34,435 nucleotides of DNA from Marinobacter sp. (GTDB lineage: Bacteria > Pseudomonadota > Gammaproteobacteria > Pseudomonadales > Oleiphilaceae): NCBI GenBank assembly GCA_018066865.1, contig JAGPVT010000057.1, positions 1 to 34,435 of the forward strand. Reading direction: 5' to 3'. Positions 8,912 through 18,564 of this stretch are shown here, one piece after another (within the stretch, counting starts at the first letter, position 1; every line of letters begins with the position of its first letter). The position numbers and the translations under genes are program-made. The notes below the pieces were generated by a model. That model worked only from the letters and a program-made list of their open reading frames with translations, had not been told where the DNA came from and ran no database searches.

Positions 8912-10359
8912 TGTCATCGGATCAATCCTGGAAAGAAAAGTATTTCCAGGGGCTTGAGGTTGCAGAACACCGGGAGGGGCATTGGAAGGCTGAGCGCAAT
9001 ACGCTTGAACGCATGCTTGTGCGCACCTGTCTCGCATCCGAAGGTCAGGCGCCCGATCTTGATCGTCTGCTTGCCCGTGTTCGATCCGACTTGCGCAAGA
9101 ACAAGGTTGATGTGGATAGCTGGAAAGAGCTGCAGGAACAGATCGACCGCCAGGTCGCGCTGTTGGATGATGTGCCTGCCCGGAAGGGCGGTAATCGGCC
9201 TGCACTCGCTGCTGAAACTGTTTCTGAGCCGAAGCCTGTGGCCGAGGCGAGGCATGAGATGGAACTCCCGGATGATGCGTCCGAGGCCGGAAACCAGGGC
9301 CAGCGGCTTCGAATTGCCCGGCGTGTTGGTCATCTGTTGGGTCAGCTGCTCAGTCAGGTCTCTCTGGAGCCCGAGGCAGAGAAGAGAGCGAGAAATCTGC
9401 AAAGAGCACTGCTGTCCAGCGATAACTGGGACGAGCTGCGGGATGGGCTGAATCAGGTTGCGGATCTTATTGTCGCCGCCGTTTCTCGAAGCCAGAGAGA
9501 GTTTGATGCCTTTCTCAAACGCCTTGATGAGCGTCTTGAGGCGCTGCAAAGACATTTTTCTGCGCAATCATCCGCGCAGTCAGGCCGGCAGGCGGCCGCC
9601 GAAACGCTTGATCGCAACATCCGTAAAGAGATAGAGCTCGTTGGCCGGCACGTCGAAGCGAGTGATGATCTTCAGGATCTGAAGCAGTCCGTCACTCTCC
9701 ACCTGGAGTCTATCGGCCAAGCGGTTGGCTGTTTTCGGGTAGAGGAAACGGAGCGGGAAAAAATGCTCTCCGAGCAGTTGCGGGCCGTGCAGGAAAAAGT
9801 GGCGATTATGGAGGTGCATTCAGAACGGATGCAGAGGCAAGTACGCAAGGAGCGTGAGCGGGCTGTGACAGACCTCCTTACACAGTTGCCCAATCGGGAA
9901 GCCTGGCAGGAACGTTTGTCTTTTGAATTCAATCGCTGGAAGCGCTACCAGTACCCATTGACCGTGGGCGTTATGGATATAGACCTTTTCAAACGGGTAA
10001 ACGATTCATATGGCCACAAAGCCGGTGACAGAGTGCTTCAGCTGGTGGCAAGAGAGATCAGGAACCAGTTGCGTAACACCGATTTTGCGGCCCGCTTTGG
10101 TGGTGAGGAGTTCGCTCTGCTGTTTCCGGAGACCCTGCCAGATGACGCATTGATCGTGATGAATAAACTCCGGGCCCATATCAGTGCGCTACCGTTTCAT
10201 TTCGGAGGTAACCCTGTAACGATTACCTTCTCTGCAGGCCTGGTGGGGTTTGCCCCGGGCGATACCGAAGAAACTGTCTTTGACCGTGCGGATCGTGCGC
10301 TTTATTCCGCCAAGGATGCTGGCCGCAACTGTGTCAGGATCAGCCAGGTGCCAGGTTAG
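8911..10359 (+). CDS. GGDEF diguanylate cyclase with coiled-coil N terminus
   Basis: It makes cyclic di-GMP. Of 482 residues, the last 170 or so are a complete GGDEF domain: metal-binding DIDLFKRVNDSYGH, active-site G-G-E-E-F at 397-401 and the inhibitory I-site R-N-T-D at 388-391, exactly five residues before GGEEF. The enzyme should therefore be active and feedback-inhibited. The first 310 residues hold no transmembrane segment and are rich in charged helices, so it looks cytoplasmic and coiled coil, similar to other diguanylate cyclases with an uncharacterised helical N domain. The ATG overlaps the xerC stop, so production is tied to XerC translation. The input signal is unknown. Confidence 0.93.
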   Translation: MSSDQSWKEKYFQGLEVAEHREGHWKAERNTLERMLVRTCLASEGQAPDLDRLLARVRSDLRKNKVDVDSWKELQEQIDRQVALLDDVPARKGGNRPALAAETVSEPKPVAEARHEMELPDDASEAGNQGQRLRIARRVGHLLGQLLSQVSLEPEAEKRARNLQRALLSSDNWDELRDGLNQVADLIVAAVSRSQREFDAFLKRLDERLEALQRHFSAQSSAQSGRQAAAETLDRNIRKEIELVGRHVEASDDLQDLKQSVTLHLESIGQAVGCFRVEETEREKMLSEQLRAVQEKVAIMEVHSERMQRQVRKERERAVTDLLTQLPNREAWQERLSFEFNRWKRYQYPLTVGVMDIDLFKRVNDSYGHKAGDRVLQLVAREIRNQLRNTDFAARFGGEEFALLFPETLPDDALIVMNKLRAHISALPFHFGGNPVTITFSAGLVGFAPGDTEETVFDRADRALYSAKDAGRNCVRISQVPG

Positions 10360-10392
10360 TGCGGGCCCTCTGAACGCAGCGGCAACGGTGCC

Positions 10393-10626
10393 TTAATGTC
10401 GCATTATGGCATTCAGTTCGTCGATAACCTCCGCCCAGTCACTGTCATCTTCCAGGCCCTCCTCAAGAAACTGAGACTGGCTTTCAGACCAGAAAGGCGC
10501 ATCTTGCAGGGCGATTTCATGGGGCAAGGGAGAATAGCGGGTGGTAAACGCTTCGATGCTTTTCTCGTCAGATGCCAGTCCAAGCTGATCAAAAAGAGTG
10601 CTCAGATTGTGTTTGCTTGTGTCCAT
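10393..10626 (-). CDS. DUF2789 family small protein
   Basis: A 77-residue acidic protein starting MDTSKHNLSTLFDQLGL and ending DWAEVIDELNAIMRH. The pattern 'short N-terminal helix, LPHEIALQDAPFW, acidic C-terminal helix' matches the DUF2789 family of small cytoplasmic proteins with no known function. The ATG at 10626 is chosen because it gives the family N terminus; upstream in-frame codons run into the divergent kinase gene. Ribosome binding is weak (GGCGGA). It is divergent from the sensor kinase, with 95 bases between, and convergent with the diguanylate cyclase. Confidence 0.85.
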   Translation of the reverse strand: MDTSKHNLSTLFDQLGLASDEKSIEAFTTRYSPLPHEIALQDAPFWSESQSQFLEEGLEDDSDWAEVIDELNAIMRH

Positions 10627-10721
10627 GGAGAGGTTCCGCCGCTTAACGATTGCTTGAATGAAATTTCGCACATTTACAGGTATTGTTTCCTGAAATGTAG
10701 TGCAACCTCTGAGGATATCCA

Positions 10722-13505
10722 GTGAAGGCCACCCTTCTGTTTGTTTCTTGTTGGCTGTTGCTGGTTTTTCAATCCATGGCGCTGGCAGACCCGCCCCAGG
10801 CATCACCTGCACCGGTTCTGGGTAGCAAGGATCTGAATTGGGTCAGTGAACAGGATAGTCTCAGGATTGGCGTGCGTGCGGATCAGGTGCCCCTGGTTTT
10901 CGATACCGGAAATGGACACCTTGCCGGCACCTATATTGACTATCTGGCACGGCTTTCCAGCAAGTTGGGCTTGCCGATAGAGCCGGTCGTCATCAGCAGA
11001 GACGCCTATGCGGAGCCGGTACCCGACGAACCGGCAATCGATGCGCTTCTGACAACGAGAGTGCCGGGCACACCGGTGCCTGATGGAAAACGTTTTACCA
11101 GCCCTTTGATGTCACTTACCTATGGCCTGTTCGTCAGTGCAGGTGACGCCGCAATCCGCTCTCTCGCCGACCTGGAGGATGGCCGCATAGCCGTGATTGA
11201 CGGCGATCCCAACCAATACACCATGCTTGATTCTGTAGAGAGTTTTACCCCGGTGCCTGTTCAAAGCCTGGGCGAAGCTGTCAGTCAGGTGTTGTCCGGC
11301 CAGGCCGACGCCTTTCTTGGCCCGGTACCCGTGGTGTCGGATTATCTTCAGTCCGCGATGATCAATGGTATTGGCCTGTCCGTTTTACTCGATCAGAAGT
11401 CGGTGGACGTTGTCTTTCAGGTGGATGAGCGTAACGGCCCGCTGTTTCGCGTTCTGAATCAGACGGTAGAAGCGATCAGCCATAATGAGCATCGGGTTAT
11501 AAGGCAGTCTTGGCTGCAGGTGGATCTGTCTGAACTGGAGCAGAGTGGGGTAGAGCTCTCGGCTTCCGATGTCGATTGGCTCAGGCGCCACCCGGCATTG
11601 AAGGTAGCCTATCGGTCTGACTGGCCACCGTTTGAGTACGCTCAGGATGGTCGCGCCACCGGGCTTGTGCCAGATCTTGTTGCACGCCTGGAAAATCAGC
11701 TGGGCACACGTTTTGAAGAACGGATTCTGGAAAGTCGAGTGGTTGCAGAGCAGGCACTTGTTTCCGGAGAAGTGGATATTCTTCCTGGCTTGTCTCGCAC
11801 ACCGCGAACAGAAGAGTCGTTTCTGTTCACCCGGGCCTACGTGAGCGTACCAATTGCTCTGGCTATCCGGGATGACGGGCGTTTTATCGGGGATCTGCGG
11901 GAACTGCGCAGTGAGCGAGTGGGGGTGGTCAACCGCCATGCGGCACATGATTACCTGCTTATCAATCACCCGAATCTGAATCTTTATCCGATGGCAACGG
12001 TGGAGGCCGGGTTGCTGGCGCTCTCCAATGGCGATCTTGATGTGATGGTTACCCACATTCCGGCGGTCAGCTATACGGTTGCCAGGCTGGGCCTGTCGAA
12101 CCTGAGGATCACCAGTATCACACCCTACCAGTACGATCTCCGGCTTGCGGTGCGCAAAGACAGCCCGGAGCTACATCGTATTCTGAACAAAGCCCTGGGT
12201 AGCCTTAAACCGGCTGAAACCGAGGCTATATACAACCGGTGGATCCATCTCGATATTGAGCAGGAAGCCGATTACACTGTGGTTCGCCGGGTTGTGCTTA
12301 TCGCTATTGTGGTGGTGCTTATCTTTCTTTACTGGAACCGCAAGCTGTCGCGGGAGGTGGACGAGCGCATTCGCTCTGAAAATGCGCTGCGCCGGAGTGA
12401 AGATGAGCTACGGGCTGCCAAGCTGGAGGCGGAACGTCTGGCCCGGGAGGCGGAGACGGCAAGCCGGACCAAAAGTGAGTTCCTGGCCAATATGTCCCAT
12501 GAGATCCGGACCCCCATGAATGCGGTGATCGGCTACTCGGATCTGCTGAGTAACAGTGTTACCGACCCTCAGCAACGCAACTATCTGGATGCCATCCGGG
12601 CAGGCAGCCGCAGCCTGCTGATGCTGATTAACGACATTCTTGATCTCTCACGTATTGAAGCCGGGAAAATGCGGCTGGACTACTCACCGGTATCCGTACG
12701 CCGGCTTCTTGATGATGTTCGCCATATTTTTGATTTGCGTGCCCGGGAACAGGGCATCACGCTGGAGGTGAGCGTTGGTCCAGACATGCCTGTTACCATG
12801 ATGCTTGATGAAACCCGCTTCCGCCAGGTGCTGTTCAACCTTGTTGGTAACGCCATAAAGTTCACCCATGAGGGCGGGGTGGCCGTGCGGGCAACGGTCC
12901 GGGCGGTCAAGGATAAAACCGGAAAGAACCCGGAACACCAGACCTACCGGCTCACGGTCAAGGTAACGGATTCCGGTATTGGAATCCCTTCCGATCAGCG
13001 CGACCGGATCTTTGACGCGTTCGAGCAACAGGAAGGGCAGAATACCCGCCGCTACGGAGGCACTGGCCTGGGGCTCGCTATCAGCCGCAAGCTGGCCCAG
13101 ATGATGGGCGGGGAGCTGGAGGTGGAAAGCGAACCGGGGAATGGATCTGTGTTTACGCTTACCTTGCCCCAGGTTGAAGCAACCGGCGAACAGGCGGAAG
13201 ACGAAGGTGAGACCAAGGAGTCCGAACGATTGCTGGCGCAGACACTGAGTATGCAGGAGCGGGGCTGGCTGAGAGAGCAACTGACGGCAGACTTTGGCAA
13301 TGAATGGGAAACCGTGCGCGAAAGCGGTGATCCGGAAGAGATGAGAGAGTTTGCGCTCCGGGTTCTGGAGTGGGGTCAGCGCTATCGCTCCCGGTCAGTA
13401 ACCAGCTTCGGGGAAAAATTGCTGGCAGATGTAGAAGCGTTCAATCTTGATGCCGTCATCAGTGCGCTTGAAGCGTTTCCAAAACTGCTGGGGCGAGAGA
13501 ACTAA
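10722..13505 (+). CDS. BvgS/EvgS-like sensor histidine kinase with two periplasmic solute-binding domains
   Basis: A 927-residue membrane kinase. In order: a signal peptide to about residue 23 (ending SMALA), two tandem SBP_bac_3-like domains (about 36-270 and 280-505; the second opens with [18 protein letters not shown]), one transmembrane helix (about 517-535), a short coiled coil, HisKA with H593 in [15 protein letters not shown], and HATPase_c with the N box [11 protein letters not shown] and G boxes DSGIGIP and [10 protein letters not shown]. After the catalytic domain there is a helical tail of about 100 residues that resembles the end of hybrid kinases, but no receiver or Hpt domain with a clear histidine. 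The ligand is unknown, possibly an amino acid or similar solute. No response regulator gene adjoins it. GTG start with GAGGAT upstream. Confidence 0.92.
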   Translation: MKATLLFVSCWLLLVFQSMALADPPQASPAPVLGSKDLNWVSEQDSLRIGVRADQVPLVFDTGNGHLAGTYIDYLARLSSKLGLPIEPVVISRDAYAEPVPDEPAIDALLTTRVPGTPVPDGKRFTSPLMSLTYGLFVSAGDAAIRSLADLEDGRIAVIDGDPNQYTMLDSVESFTPVPVQSLGEAVSQVLSGQADAFLGPVPVVSDYLQSAMINGIGLSVLLDQKSVDVVFQVDERNGPLFRVLNQTVEAISHNEHRVIRQSWLQVDLSELEQSGVELSASDVDWLRRHPALKVAYRSDWPPFEYAQDGRATGLVPDLVARLENQLGTRFEERILESRVVAEQALVSGEVDILPGLSRTPRTEESFLFTRAYVSVPIALAIRDDGRFIGDLRELRSERVGVVNRHAAHDYLLINHPNLNLYPMATVEAGLLALSNGDLDVMVTHIPAVSYTVARLGLSNLRITSITPYQYDLRLAVRKDSPELHRILNKALGSLKPAETEAIYNRWIHLDIEQEADYTVVRRVVLIAIVVVLIFLYWNRKLSREVDERIRSENALRRSEDELRAAKLEAERLAREAETASRTKSEFLANMSHEIRTPMNAVIGYSDLLSNSVTDPQQRNYLDAIRAGSRSLLMLINDILDLSRIEAGKMRLDYSPVSVRRLLDDVRHIFDLRAREQGITLEVSVGPDMPVTMMLDETRFRQVLFNLVGNAIKFTHEGGVAVRATVRAVKDKTGKNPEHQTYRLTVKVTDSGIGIPSDQRDRIFDAFEQQEGQNTRRYGGTGLGLAISRKLAQMMGGELEVESEPGNGSVFTLTLPQVEATGEQAEDEGETKESERLLAQTLSMQERGWLREQLTADFGNEWETVRESGDPEEMREFALRVLEWGQRYRSRSVTSFGEKLLADVEAFNLDAVISALEAFPKLLGREN

Positions 13506-13535
13506 TTCAACCTGCCGGCGCGGTACATGGCAGTC

Positions 13536-13901
13536 TTACAGGCAGTCGAACTGAGAGCGGCGATCAAAGGCGACAGAGACCATATCGTAGCCGGAATCAG
13601 ACAGGCTACGAACCAGTTCGCGGTCTTTCAGCAAAGCCATGCAGACTTTGTGAACGCTGGCCTGGAGTTGTTCTGATGCTGGCTGAGCAGCGGCAAGGCG
13701 GAAGTCCACGATCAGGTACTTGCGCTCGATCGCAGCAGAAACCGGAATATCTTCACGCTCAACGCTTTCATAGCCGATGTAGGTTGCGTGATCCTGAGTG
13801 AATACCCGGCTCATCACGAGATCCAGATTTTCCGCCTGAACGGCTGGCGCAGAAAACAGCGTTACCAAGGCCGCAGTACGGATCAGATTCTGAATGTTCA
13901 T
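13536..13901 (-). CDS. Small secreted protein, function unknown
   Basis: A 121-residue protein with a clear signal peptide (basic start, hydrophobic core, cleavage after APAVQA at about residue 23). The mature part is about 98 residues with two cysteines, one in HKVCMALL and one in the C-terminal DCL, which could form a disulfide in the periplasm. I recognise no family. The ATG is preceded by a GGGGGAG-type ribosome binding site. It is convergent with the sensor kinase gene and divergent from the next gene. Confidence 0.8.
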   Translation of the reverse strand: MNIQNLIRTAALVTLFSAPAVQAENLDLVMSRVFTQDHATYIGYESVEREDIPVSAAIERKYLIVDFRLAAAQPASEQLQASVHKVCMALLKDRELVRSLSDSGYDMVSVAFDRRSQFDCL

Positions 13902-13982
13902 GGTGTCAGCTCCCCCGAGAGGTATCAGGATCGAGTGTAACGGAATGTAATGTTTGGTTACGATTGATTATTGCAAAGACTG

Positions 13983-14011
13983 TTGTTAATTACGCGGGGT
14001 CTGGCTAATTT
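13983..14011 (+). promoter_or_regulatory. Candidate sigma-70 promoter for the 14129 gene
   Basis: TTGTTA at 13983-13988 and TAATTT at 14006-14011 are separated by 17 bases, in an AT-rich gap of about 225 bases between two divergent genes. Nothing else with coding character was seen in the gap. Confidence 0.35.
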
Positions 14012-14128
14012 TTTTCAATTGTTTGCAGTTTGCATACATTTGGCTGCAGGGTTCTGTTTGAATGGGGCTCCCTTGGCGTTGATCTATCAACTATTATGAA
14101 ACGGAAACCGATGGCAGGAGAATTGCCC

Positions 14129-14725
14129 ATGTATCAGCTCGTATTCAAGGGCGAGTGTGCCCCAGGCGTTGATATAGCGACGGCACGCAGCAATGCCCGT
14201 TCGCTTTTCAAAGCCAGTGTTGAGCAGGTAGAGCGCATGTTCAGCGGTAGCCCGGTGGTCATCCGGAACAAGCTGGACGAAGAGCAGGCGGAAAAGTATC
14301 GAGCGGTACTGACGAAACATGGCATGGTTGCCTATGTTCAGCCCATGCCCGGAAGCCAGCCGCAGGCAACGCGAGCACCGGCTGCTCGGCCGGCCAGCAC
14401 CACACAAGAGCCCGCGAAAATCGTTTCCCATCCGGCCAGCTCCCGGCCCGGTACCGGCACTTCCGGTGTGGAGCCGGGCGATCGCCTACCAGTAGCCGGT
14501 GACAAAGTTGATGACATACTCGCGGGATCAGCGCTCGGGCTGGACCCTGTCGGTGTAATCCTGGTGGAGCCGGAAGAGGTAGAGCCGCCGATGTTCCAGC
14601 ACCAGGAAGACTGGACCCTGGCGCCGGCTGGCAGTGACATCAGTGTTGAGCGGGATCTGCCTCCGCCCATTGTGCCGGATGTTTCACACCTGTCGTTGGT
14701 AGACGACGAGCCAGACAACAAGTGA
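14129..14725 (+). CDS. Uncharacterised protein with an N-terminal L7/L12-like small domain
   Basis: A 198-residue protein. Residues 1-70 (MYQLVFKGECAPGVD onward, with VEQVERMFSGSPVVI and KYRAVLTKHGM) have the character of a small alpha/beta module often found at the N terminus of DUF805-type and other uncharacterised proteobacterial proteins. The remainder is low-complexity, rich in proline, alanine and acidic residues, and probably disordered. No signal peptide or membrane helix is seen. The ATG at 14129 is chosen because AGGAG lies eight bases upstream; longer in-frame starts at 14030 and 14111 lack a good site. It precedes the patatin gene by 28 bases and is probably cotranscribed with it. 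Confidence 0.75.
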   Translation: MYQLVFKGECAPGVDIATARSNARSLFKASVEQVERMFSGSPVVIRNKLDEEQAEKYRAVLTKHGMVAYVQPMPGSQPQATRAPAARPASTTQEPAKIVSHPASSRPGTGTSGVEPGDRLPVAGDKVDDILAGSALGLDPVGVILVEPEEVEPPMFQHQEDWTLAPAGSDISVERDLPPPIVPDVSHLSLVDDEPDNK

Positions 14726-14753
14726 GCATGGGATTTATGGGGTCTGCCAGGTT

Positions 14754-16970
14754 TTGAAACGATCATCGGTATTGCCCCTCGTCTGTTTGGTTTTAGCTCT
14801 CTTTATATCGCTTCCGGCTACAGCGGCTGACAGCGTCGCCGAGCGTCCCCGGGTTGGCCTTGTGCTCAGTGGCGGCGGCGCCAAAGGCATGGCGCATGTG
14901 GGCGTGCTTCGGGTGCTGGAAGAAATGCGTATTCCGGTGGATATAGTGGTGGGAACCAGCGCAGGCTCAGCGGTGGGTGCACTCTATGCCTCTGGCATGT
15001 CGGTAGCTGAAATCGAACAACGCTTTATCAAGTTGGACTGGTTGTCGAGCTTTCGGGATGACCCCGGTCGGGCTTACAAGCCGGTTCGCAGGAAGCAGGT
15101 AGACTGGCGATTTCCCGTTACGCCGGGGCTTGGTGTCAGCTCCGATGGCCTGCATCTGGGTGCCGGCATTATCGCTGGCCAGAATCTTGGTTTTATCCTC
15201 AACGAGCTGACCCATAGCGTTGCCCTGGTTGAAGATTTCGATCGCTTACCCATTCCCTTTCGCGCTGTTGCAACCGACCTGGAAACCGGTGATATGGTGG
15301 TGCTCGGCAGTGGCAATCTTGCTACGGCCGTACGCGCAAGTATGAGCATCCCCGGTGTGTACGCTCCGGTCAGCCTTAATGGCCGATTGCTGGTGGACGG
15401 CGGCATTGCGAACAACCTGCCGGTCAGTGTCGCCCGTGAAATGGGAGCCGACATCATTATTGCGGTTGATATTACCGACGAATTGATGGGGCCGGATCAG
15501 CTGCGAGAAGCCTTCTCCGTATTCGGCCAGTTGACCACCATCATGACCCGGCGCAACGCAGATCAGCAGCTCAAGTTGTTGGGCGAAAAAGACGTGCTCA
15601 TCCGGCCAGATCTGGAAGGCTACGGCTCGGCAGACTTCTTTAACGCCCCGGTACTGTTTGAATTGGGTGCCAGCGGCGCCCGAGCGCATGCGGTGGAACT
15701 CAACCCTCTGGCCGCATCAAACGAGGCCTGGCATGCATACCGGTCGCGACTGGCCTCTGTCAGCCATAGCGCGGGGCTGATCGCGGGCATTGTGATTGAG
15801 CATGATCGCCGTCTTGGCAGGGAGTTTCTCCGTGAGCGAATACGGCAGAAAATCGGCGAACCGTTGGATGTGGGTGCGCTGGAATCAGATCTGAAACGCA
15901 TATACGGGCTGGGTTATTACGAAACCGTGTCTTACTCCCAGTCACCATCACCAGATGGGACGCTGTTGATCATAAAAGTTCAGGAGAAAAGCTGGGGGCC
16001 CAATTACCTGTCATTTGGTCTGAACTATGAGGACAACTTTGACGGTGATACCCGCTTTAATCTTGCTGCCTCCCTGCGAATGACCGAACTGAATGAACTC
16101 GGGGCCGAGTGGCAGACGGGAGCACAGCTTGGTACGGAGCCGCACATCAGAACCCAATGGTACCAGCCGCTCGATTATGGCTATGAGCGTTTTTTGCTGG
16201 TGGGTGCTGAGTATTCCCGCGACACAGTCAGCGTATATGACTCTGGAGGCGAGCGTGTTGCAGAGCTGGACGTGGCACTCAGTCAAGCAGATCTTGGTCT
16301 GGGAATGGAACTCGGTGCCAACGCCGAGGCCAGCTTCACCTACGCCCGCGGGTATGCTTCCGTGGACAAGCAGATTGGTGCAGCAGTCGCGCCCGAAGAC
16401 GCGCTTCACCAAGGCAATGTCAGCCTTCAGCTGATGCACGATTCTCTCGACGATGCGTTCTTCCCACGAGAAGGAGCGTTTGCTGGAATCCGTGGCCGCC
16501 TGGAACGTGAAGATCTGGGGTCCGACCGGCATTTCGACTCGATAACGGGTATGGCGCTTGGTACGGGAAGCTGGAAAGGGTTTACCCTGACAGGACTGCT
16601 CTATGCTCATACGGTGACCCGCGGGAATGCGGGAATTGAAAATGCGGTGCGTCTCGGTGGTTTCCGTCGATTATCCGCGTACGCTCCTGGACAGATTACG
16701 GGCGACAGCGCGGCTATGGCGTCTGTTTATGCCCGGCAGACGTTCGGAGGCCCGATTACGCCCTGGTTTGCAGGAATGGGCCTGGAGACAGGAAACGCCT
16801 GGGAGTCGCTCAGTGATGCCGGGTGGAATAGCTCGGTGAAATCCTGGAGTGTCTTTGCGGGTGTGGACACCTTCCTGGGCCCGGTGCAGGTAGCAACGGC
16901 TTACAGCAATAGAGACAGCTGGGCTGCTTACCTGAATATTGGTTTTTCGTTTACCCAGATCTTCTATTAA
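14754..16970 (+). CDS. Patatin-like phospholipase with outer-membrane barrel (type Vd, PlpD-like)
   Basis: A 738-residue secreted protein. A signal peptide ends near PATAA (residue 25). The patatin domain has the oxyanion loop SGGGAKGMAHVG, the nucleophile elbow G-T-S-A-G with S69, and the dyad aspartate D215 in LLVDGGIANN. A POTRA-like segment and a bacterial-surface-antigen beta barrel follow, and the protein ends in the aromatic residue Y (IGFSFTQIFY), as outer membrane proteins do. This is the layout of PlpD of Pseudomonas aeruginosa, a class A1 phospholipase of the type Vd secretion family. The TTG start gives a sound signal peptide, although the upstream AGG is close and weak. RssA-type cytoplasmic patatins lack the barrel. 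Confidence 0.9.
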   Translation: MKRSSVLPLVCLVLALFISLPATAADSVAERPRVGLVLSGGGAKGMAHVGVLRVLEEMRIPVDIVVGTSAGSAVGALYASGMSVAEIEQRFIKLDWLSSFRDDPGRAYKPVRRKQVDWRFPVTPGLGVSSDGLHLGAGIIAGQNLGFILNELTHSVALVEDFDRLPIPFRAVATDLETGDMVVLGSGNLATAVRASMSIPGVYAPVSLNGRLLVDGGIANNLPVSVAREMGADIIIAVDITDELMGPDQLREAFSVFGQLTTIMTRRNADQQLKLLGEKDVLIRPDLEGYGSADFFNAPVLFELGASGARAHAVELNPLAASNEAWHAYRSRLASVSHSAGLIAGIVIEHDRRLGREFLRERIRQKIGEPLDVGALESDLKRIYGLGYYETVSYSQSPSPDGTLLIIKVQEKSWGPNYLSFGLNYEDNFDGDTRFNLAASLRMTELNELGAEWQTGAQLGTEPHIRTQWYQPLDYGYERFLLVGAEYSRDTVSVYDSGGERVAELDVALSQADLGLGMELGANAEASFTYARGYASVDKQIGAAVAPEDALHQGNVSLQLMHDSLDDAFFPREGAFAGIRGRLEREDLGSDRHFDSITGMALGTGSWKGFTLTGLLYAHTVTRGNAGIENAVRLGGFRRLSAYAPGQITGDSAAMASVYARQTFGGPITPWFAGMGLETGNAWESLSDAGWNSSVKSWSVFAGVDTFLGPVQVATAYSNRDSWAAYLNIGFSFTQIFY

Positions 16971-16971
16971 G

Positions 16972-16990
16972 GAAGCCCTGCAAGGGTTTC
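16972..16990. terminator. Possible hairpin at the convergent gene ends
   Basis: GAAGCCCT, loop GCA, then AGGGTTTC form an 8-pair stem with one G-U wobble, immediately after the patatin stop. Only a short T tract follows, so termination is uncertain. Confidence 0.3.
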
Positions 16991-17160
16991 TGTGCCTGAA
17001 GCAGCTTTCCATTTGCTGGTACAGCTGTTCCAGCCGCTCCAGATCCTCCGGTTGCCATTGTTTGGCGAGCTTGCAGCCGGTGTGGGCCAGGTACAATTCC
17101 CCCGTTTCGGAGCCAGCACCCGTGATCTGGTTACAGCAAAGGCGCGAGCAAGCGAACCGC
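16981..17160 (-). pseudogene. Possible remnant of a small gene after cardiolipin synthase
   Basis: The minus strand carries a protein-like stretch without a usual start. It includes CSRLCCNQITGAG, then ELYLAHTGCKLAKQW and QPEDLERLEQLYQQMES, an amphipathic, coding-like pattern with several cysteines. It opens after a TGA inside the cardiolipin synthase end and has no ATG or GTG; a TTG at 17096 is the only start. The frame then runs on antisense through the patatin gene, which is unlikely to be real protein. I do not recognise the family. It could be a gene that lost its start and end, or chance. Confidence 0.25.
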
Positions 17161-18564
17161 CCGGCAGGTCAACCGGAACAGAATAGAACGACCCTCGTAG
17201 TCCTGCTTGGTCATCTTGCGGCAATGAGTGAGATCTTCTGTGAGCATGGAGTCCACGTCGGAAACAAAGGATTCGGAGGTATTGATTGCCATGATCTCGA
17301 AGTTTAGGCGCATGGAGCGGTTGTCGAGATTAGCGGTACCCACAGCTGCGTAGTGCGAGTCTACCAGGACAACCTTCTGGTGCATAAAGCCGGGTTGATA
17401 CTGATAGATACCAATGCCCGCCTGATTGGCCTGAACCAGATAGGAATAGGTAGCAAGGCGAACAAGCTGGCTATCCGATTTTTCCGGGATGATGATTCGC
17501 ACATCGATTCCCCGAAGGGCAGCGAGCTGCAAGGCATTCACGATCTGGAAGTCCGGAACAAAATACGGAGATGCGATCCAGATGCGAGACTGTGCGTTAT
17601 TAATGCAGTTCAGGAAAAACAGCGCGCAGGTTTCCCATGTGTCGGCAGGGCCGGTGGGAAGCACGAGAACCCGTTCATCTCCCGGCATTTTACCTTCTGG
17701 CGCCCAGTCCAGATCGGGGAATTCGTTGCTGGCCCAGTTCCAGTCTTCCAGCCAGGCAAGCTGGAGCCCCGTAACGGCAGGGCCTTCAATCCGACAGTGA
17801 GTGTCTCGCCAAGGCTCTTGGTCTATCACGGTGCCCAAGTACTCATCGCCCAGGTTGATACCTCCGACAAAACCAACCTTGCCGTCACAGACCAGAAGCT
17901 TCCGGTGGTTACGGAAATTTATCTGAAACCGGCGACGCCGGATGTTGCCATTGCCAAAAGAGGCAACCCGGGCGCCAGCTTTCGCCAGCTCTGTCAGGTA
18001 GGCGCGGGGTAGCCCGACGCTGCCTATATCATCGTACAGGAACCAGACCTGCACACCTTCTGAGAGCTTATGTTCAAGAATGCTCTTGATGCGCTGGCCA
18101 ATCTTGTCTGAACGCACAATGTAGAATTCAAGAAGAATATAAGAAGTTGCCTTCTCCATGGCCGAGATCAGAGCCTCGAAAGTCGCCTCGCCATCGCGTA
18201 GCAGTTCGCACTGGTTACCTTCGGTAAAGGGTTGTCGCCCAAGCTTGCAAAGAACCTGTAGTTGCTTGTCGAGATGCTCCTGCTCCGGAGTGGAGAGAGA
18301 CGTTTTCTGCTGTTCAAAGCGGTCAAGCAGTTCAGAGAGTGACTGATCTCCCATGCGGCGGGCTTTGACATACCCACCGAAGCGCGAGCGGCCAAAAACA
18401 AGAAACAATGGCACGGTTATGTAGGGCAGGCCCAGAAGTCCGACAATCCAGGCGATAGCGCCCTGAGTGTTCCGGTAGGTCAGCAAAATACGATAAATAC
18501 AGGCAGCAGAACCCAGATAAAGCAGGCTGACGGCGATGGCCAGTAATGAGGTGTCAGGCATCAT
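17131..18564 (-). CDS. cls: Cardiolipin synthase
   Basis: It joins phosphatidylglycerol-type lipids to make cardiolipin in the inner membrane. It has 477 residues: two N-terminal membrane helices (LLAIAVSLLYLGSAACIY and GLLGLPYITVPLFLVFG), then two phospholipase D domains with HKD motifs, NHRKLLVCDGKVGFVGG and MHQKVVLVDSHYAAVGTANLDNRS in part. It is of ClsA type by its membrane anchor and length. The ATG overlaps the stop of the upstream AraC-type regulator gene (ATGA), so the pair forms a translationally coupled operon. This suggests that the regulator adjusts membrane lipid composition; that is inference. Confidence 0.94.
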   Translation of the reverse strand: MMPDTSLLAIAVSLLYLGSAACIYRILLTYRNTQGAIAWIVGLLGLPYITVPLFLVFGRSRFGGYVKARRMGDQSLSELLDRFEQQKTSLSTPEQEHLDKQLQVLCKLGRQPFTEGNQCELLRDGEATFEALISAMEKATSYILLEFYIVRSDKIGQRIKSILEHKLSEGVQVWFLYDDIGSVGLPRAYLTELAKAGARVASFGNGNIRRRRFQINFRNHRKLLVCDGKVGFVGGINLGDEYLGTVIDQEPWRDTHCRIEGPAVTGLQLAWLEDWNWASNEFPDLDWAPEGKMPGDERVLVLPTGPADTWETCALFFLNCINNAQSRIWIASPYFVPDFQIVNALQLAALRGIDVRIIIPEKSDSQLVRLATYSYLVQANQAGIGIYQYQPGFMHQKVVLVDSHYAAVGTANLDNRSMRLNFEIMAINTSESFVSDVDSMLTEDLTHCRKMTKQDYEGRSILFRLTCRAVRLLAPLL

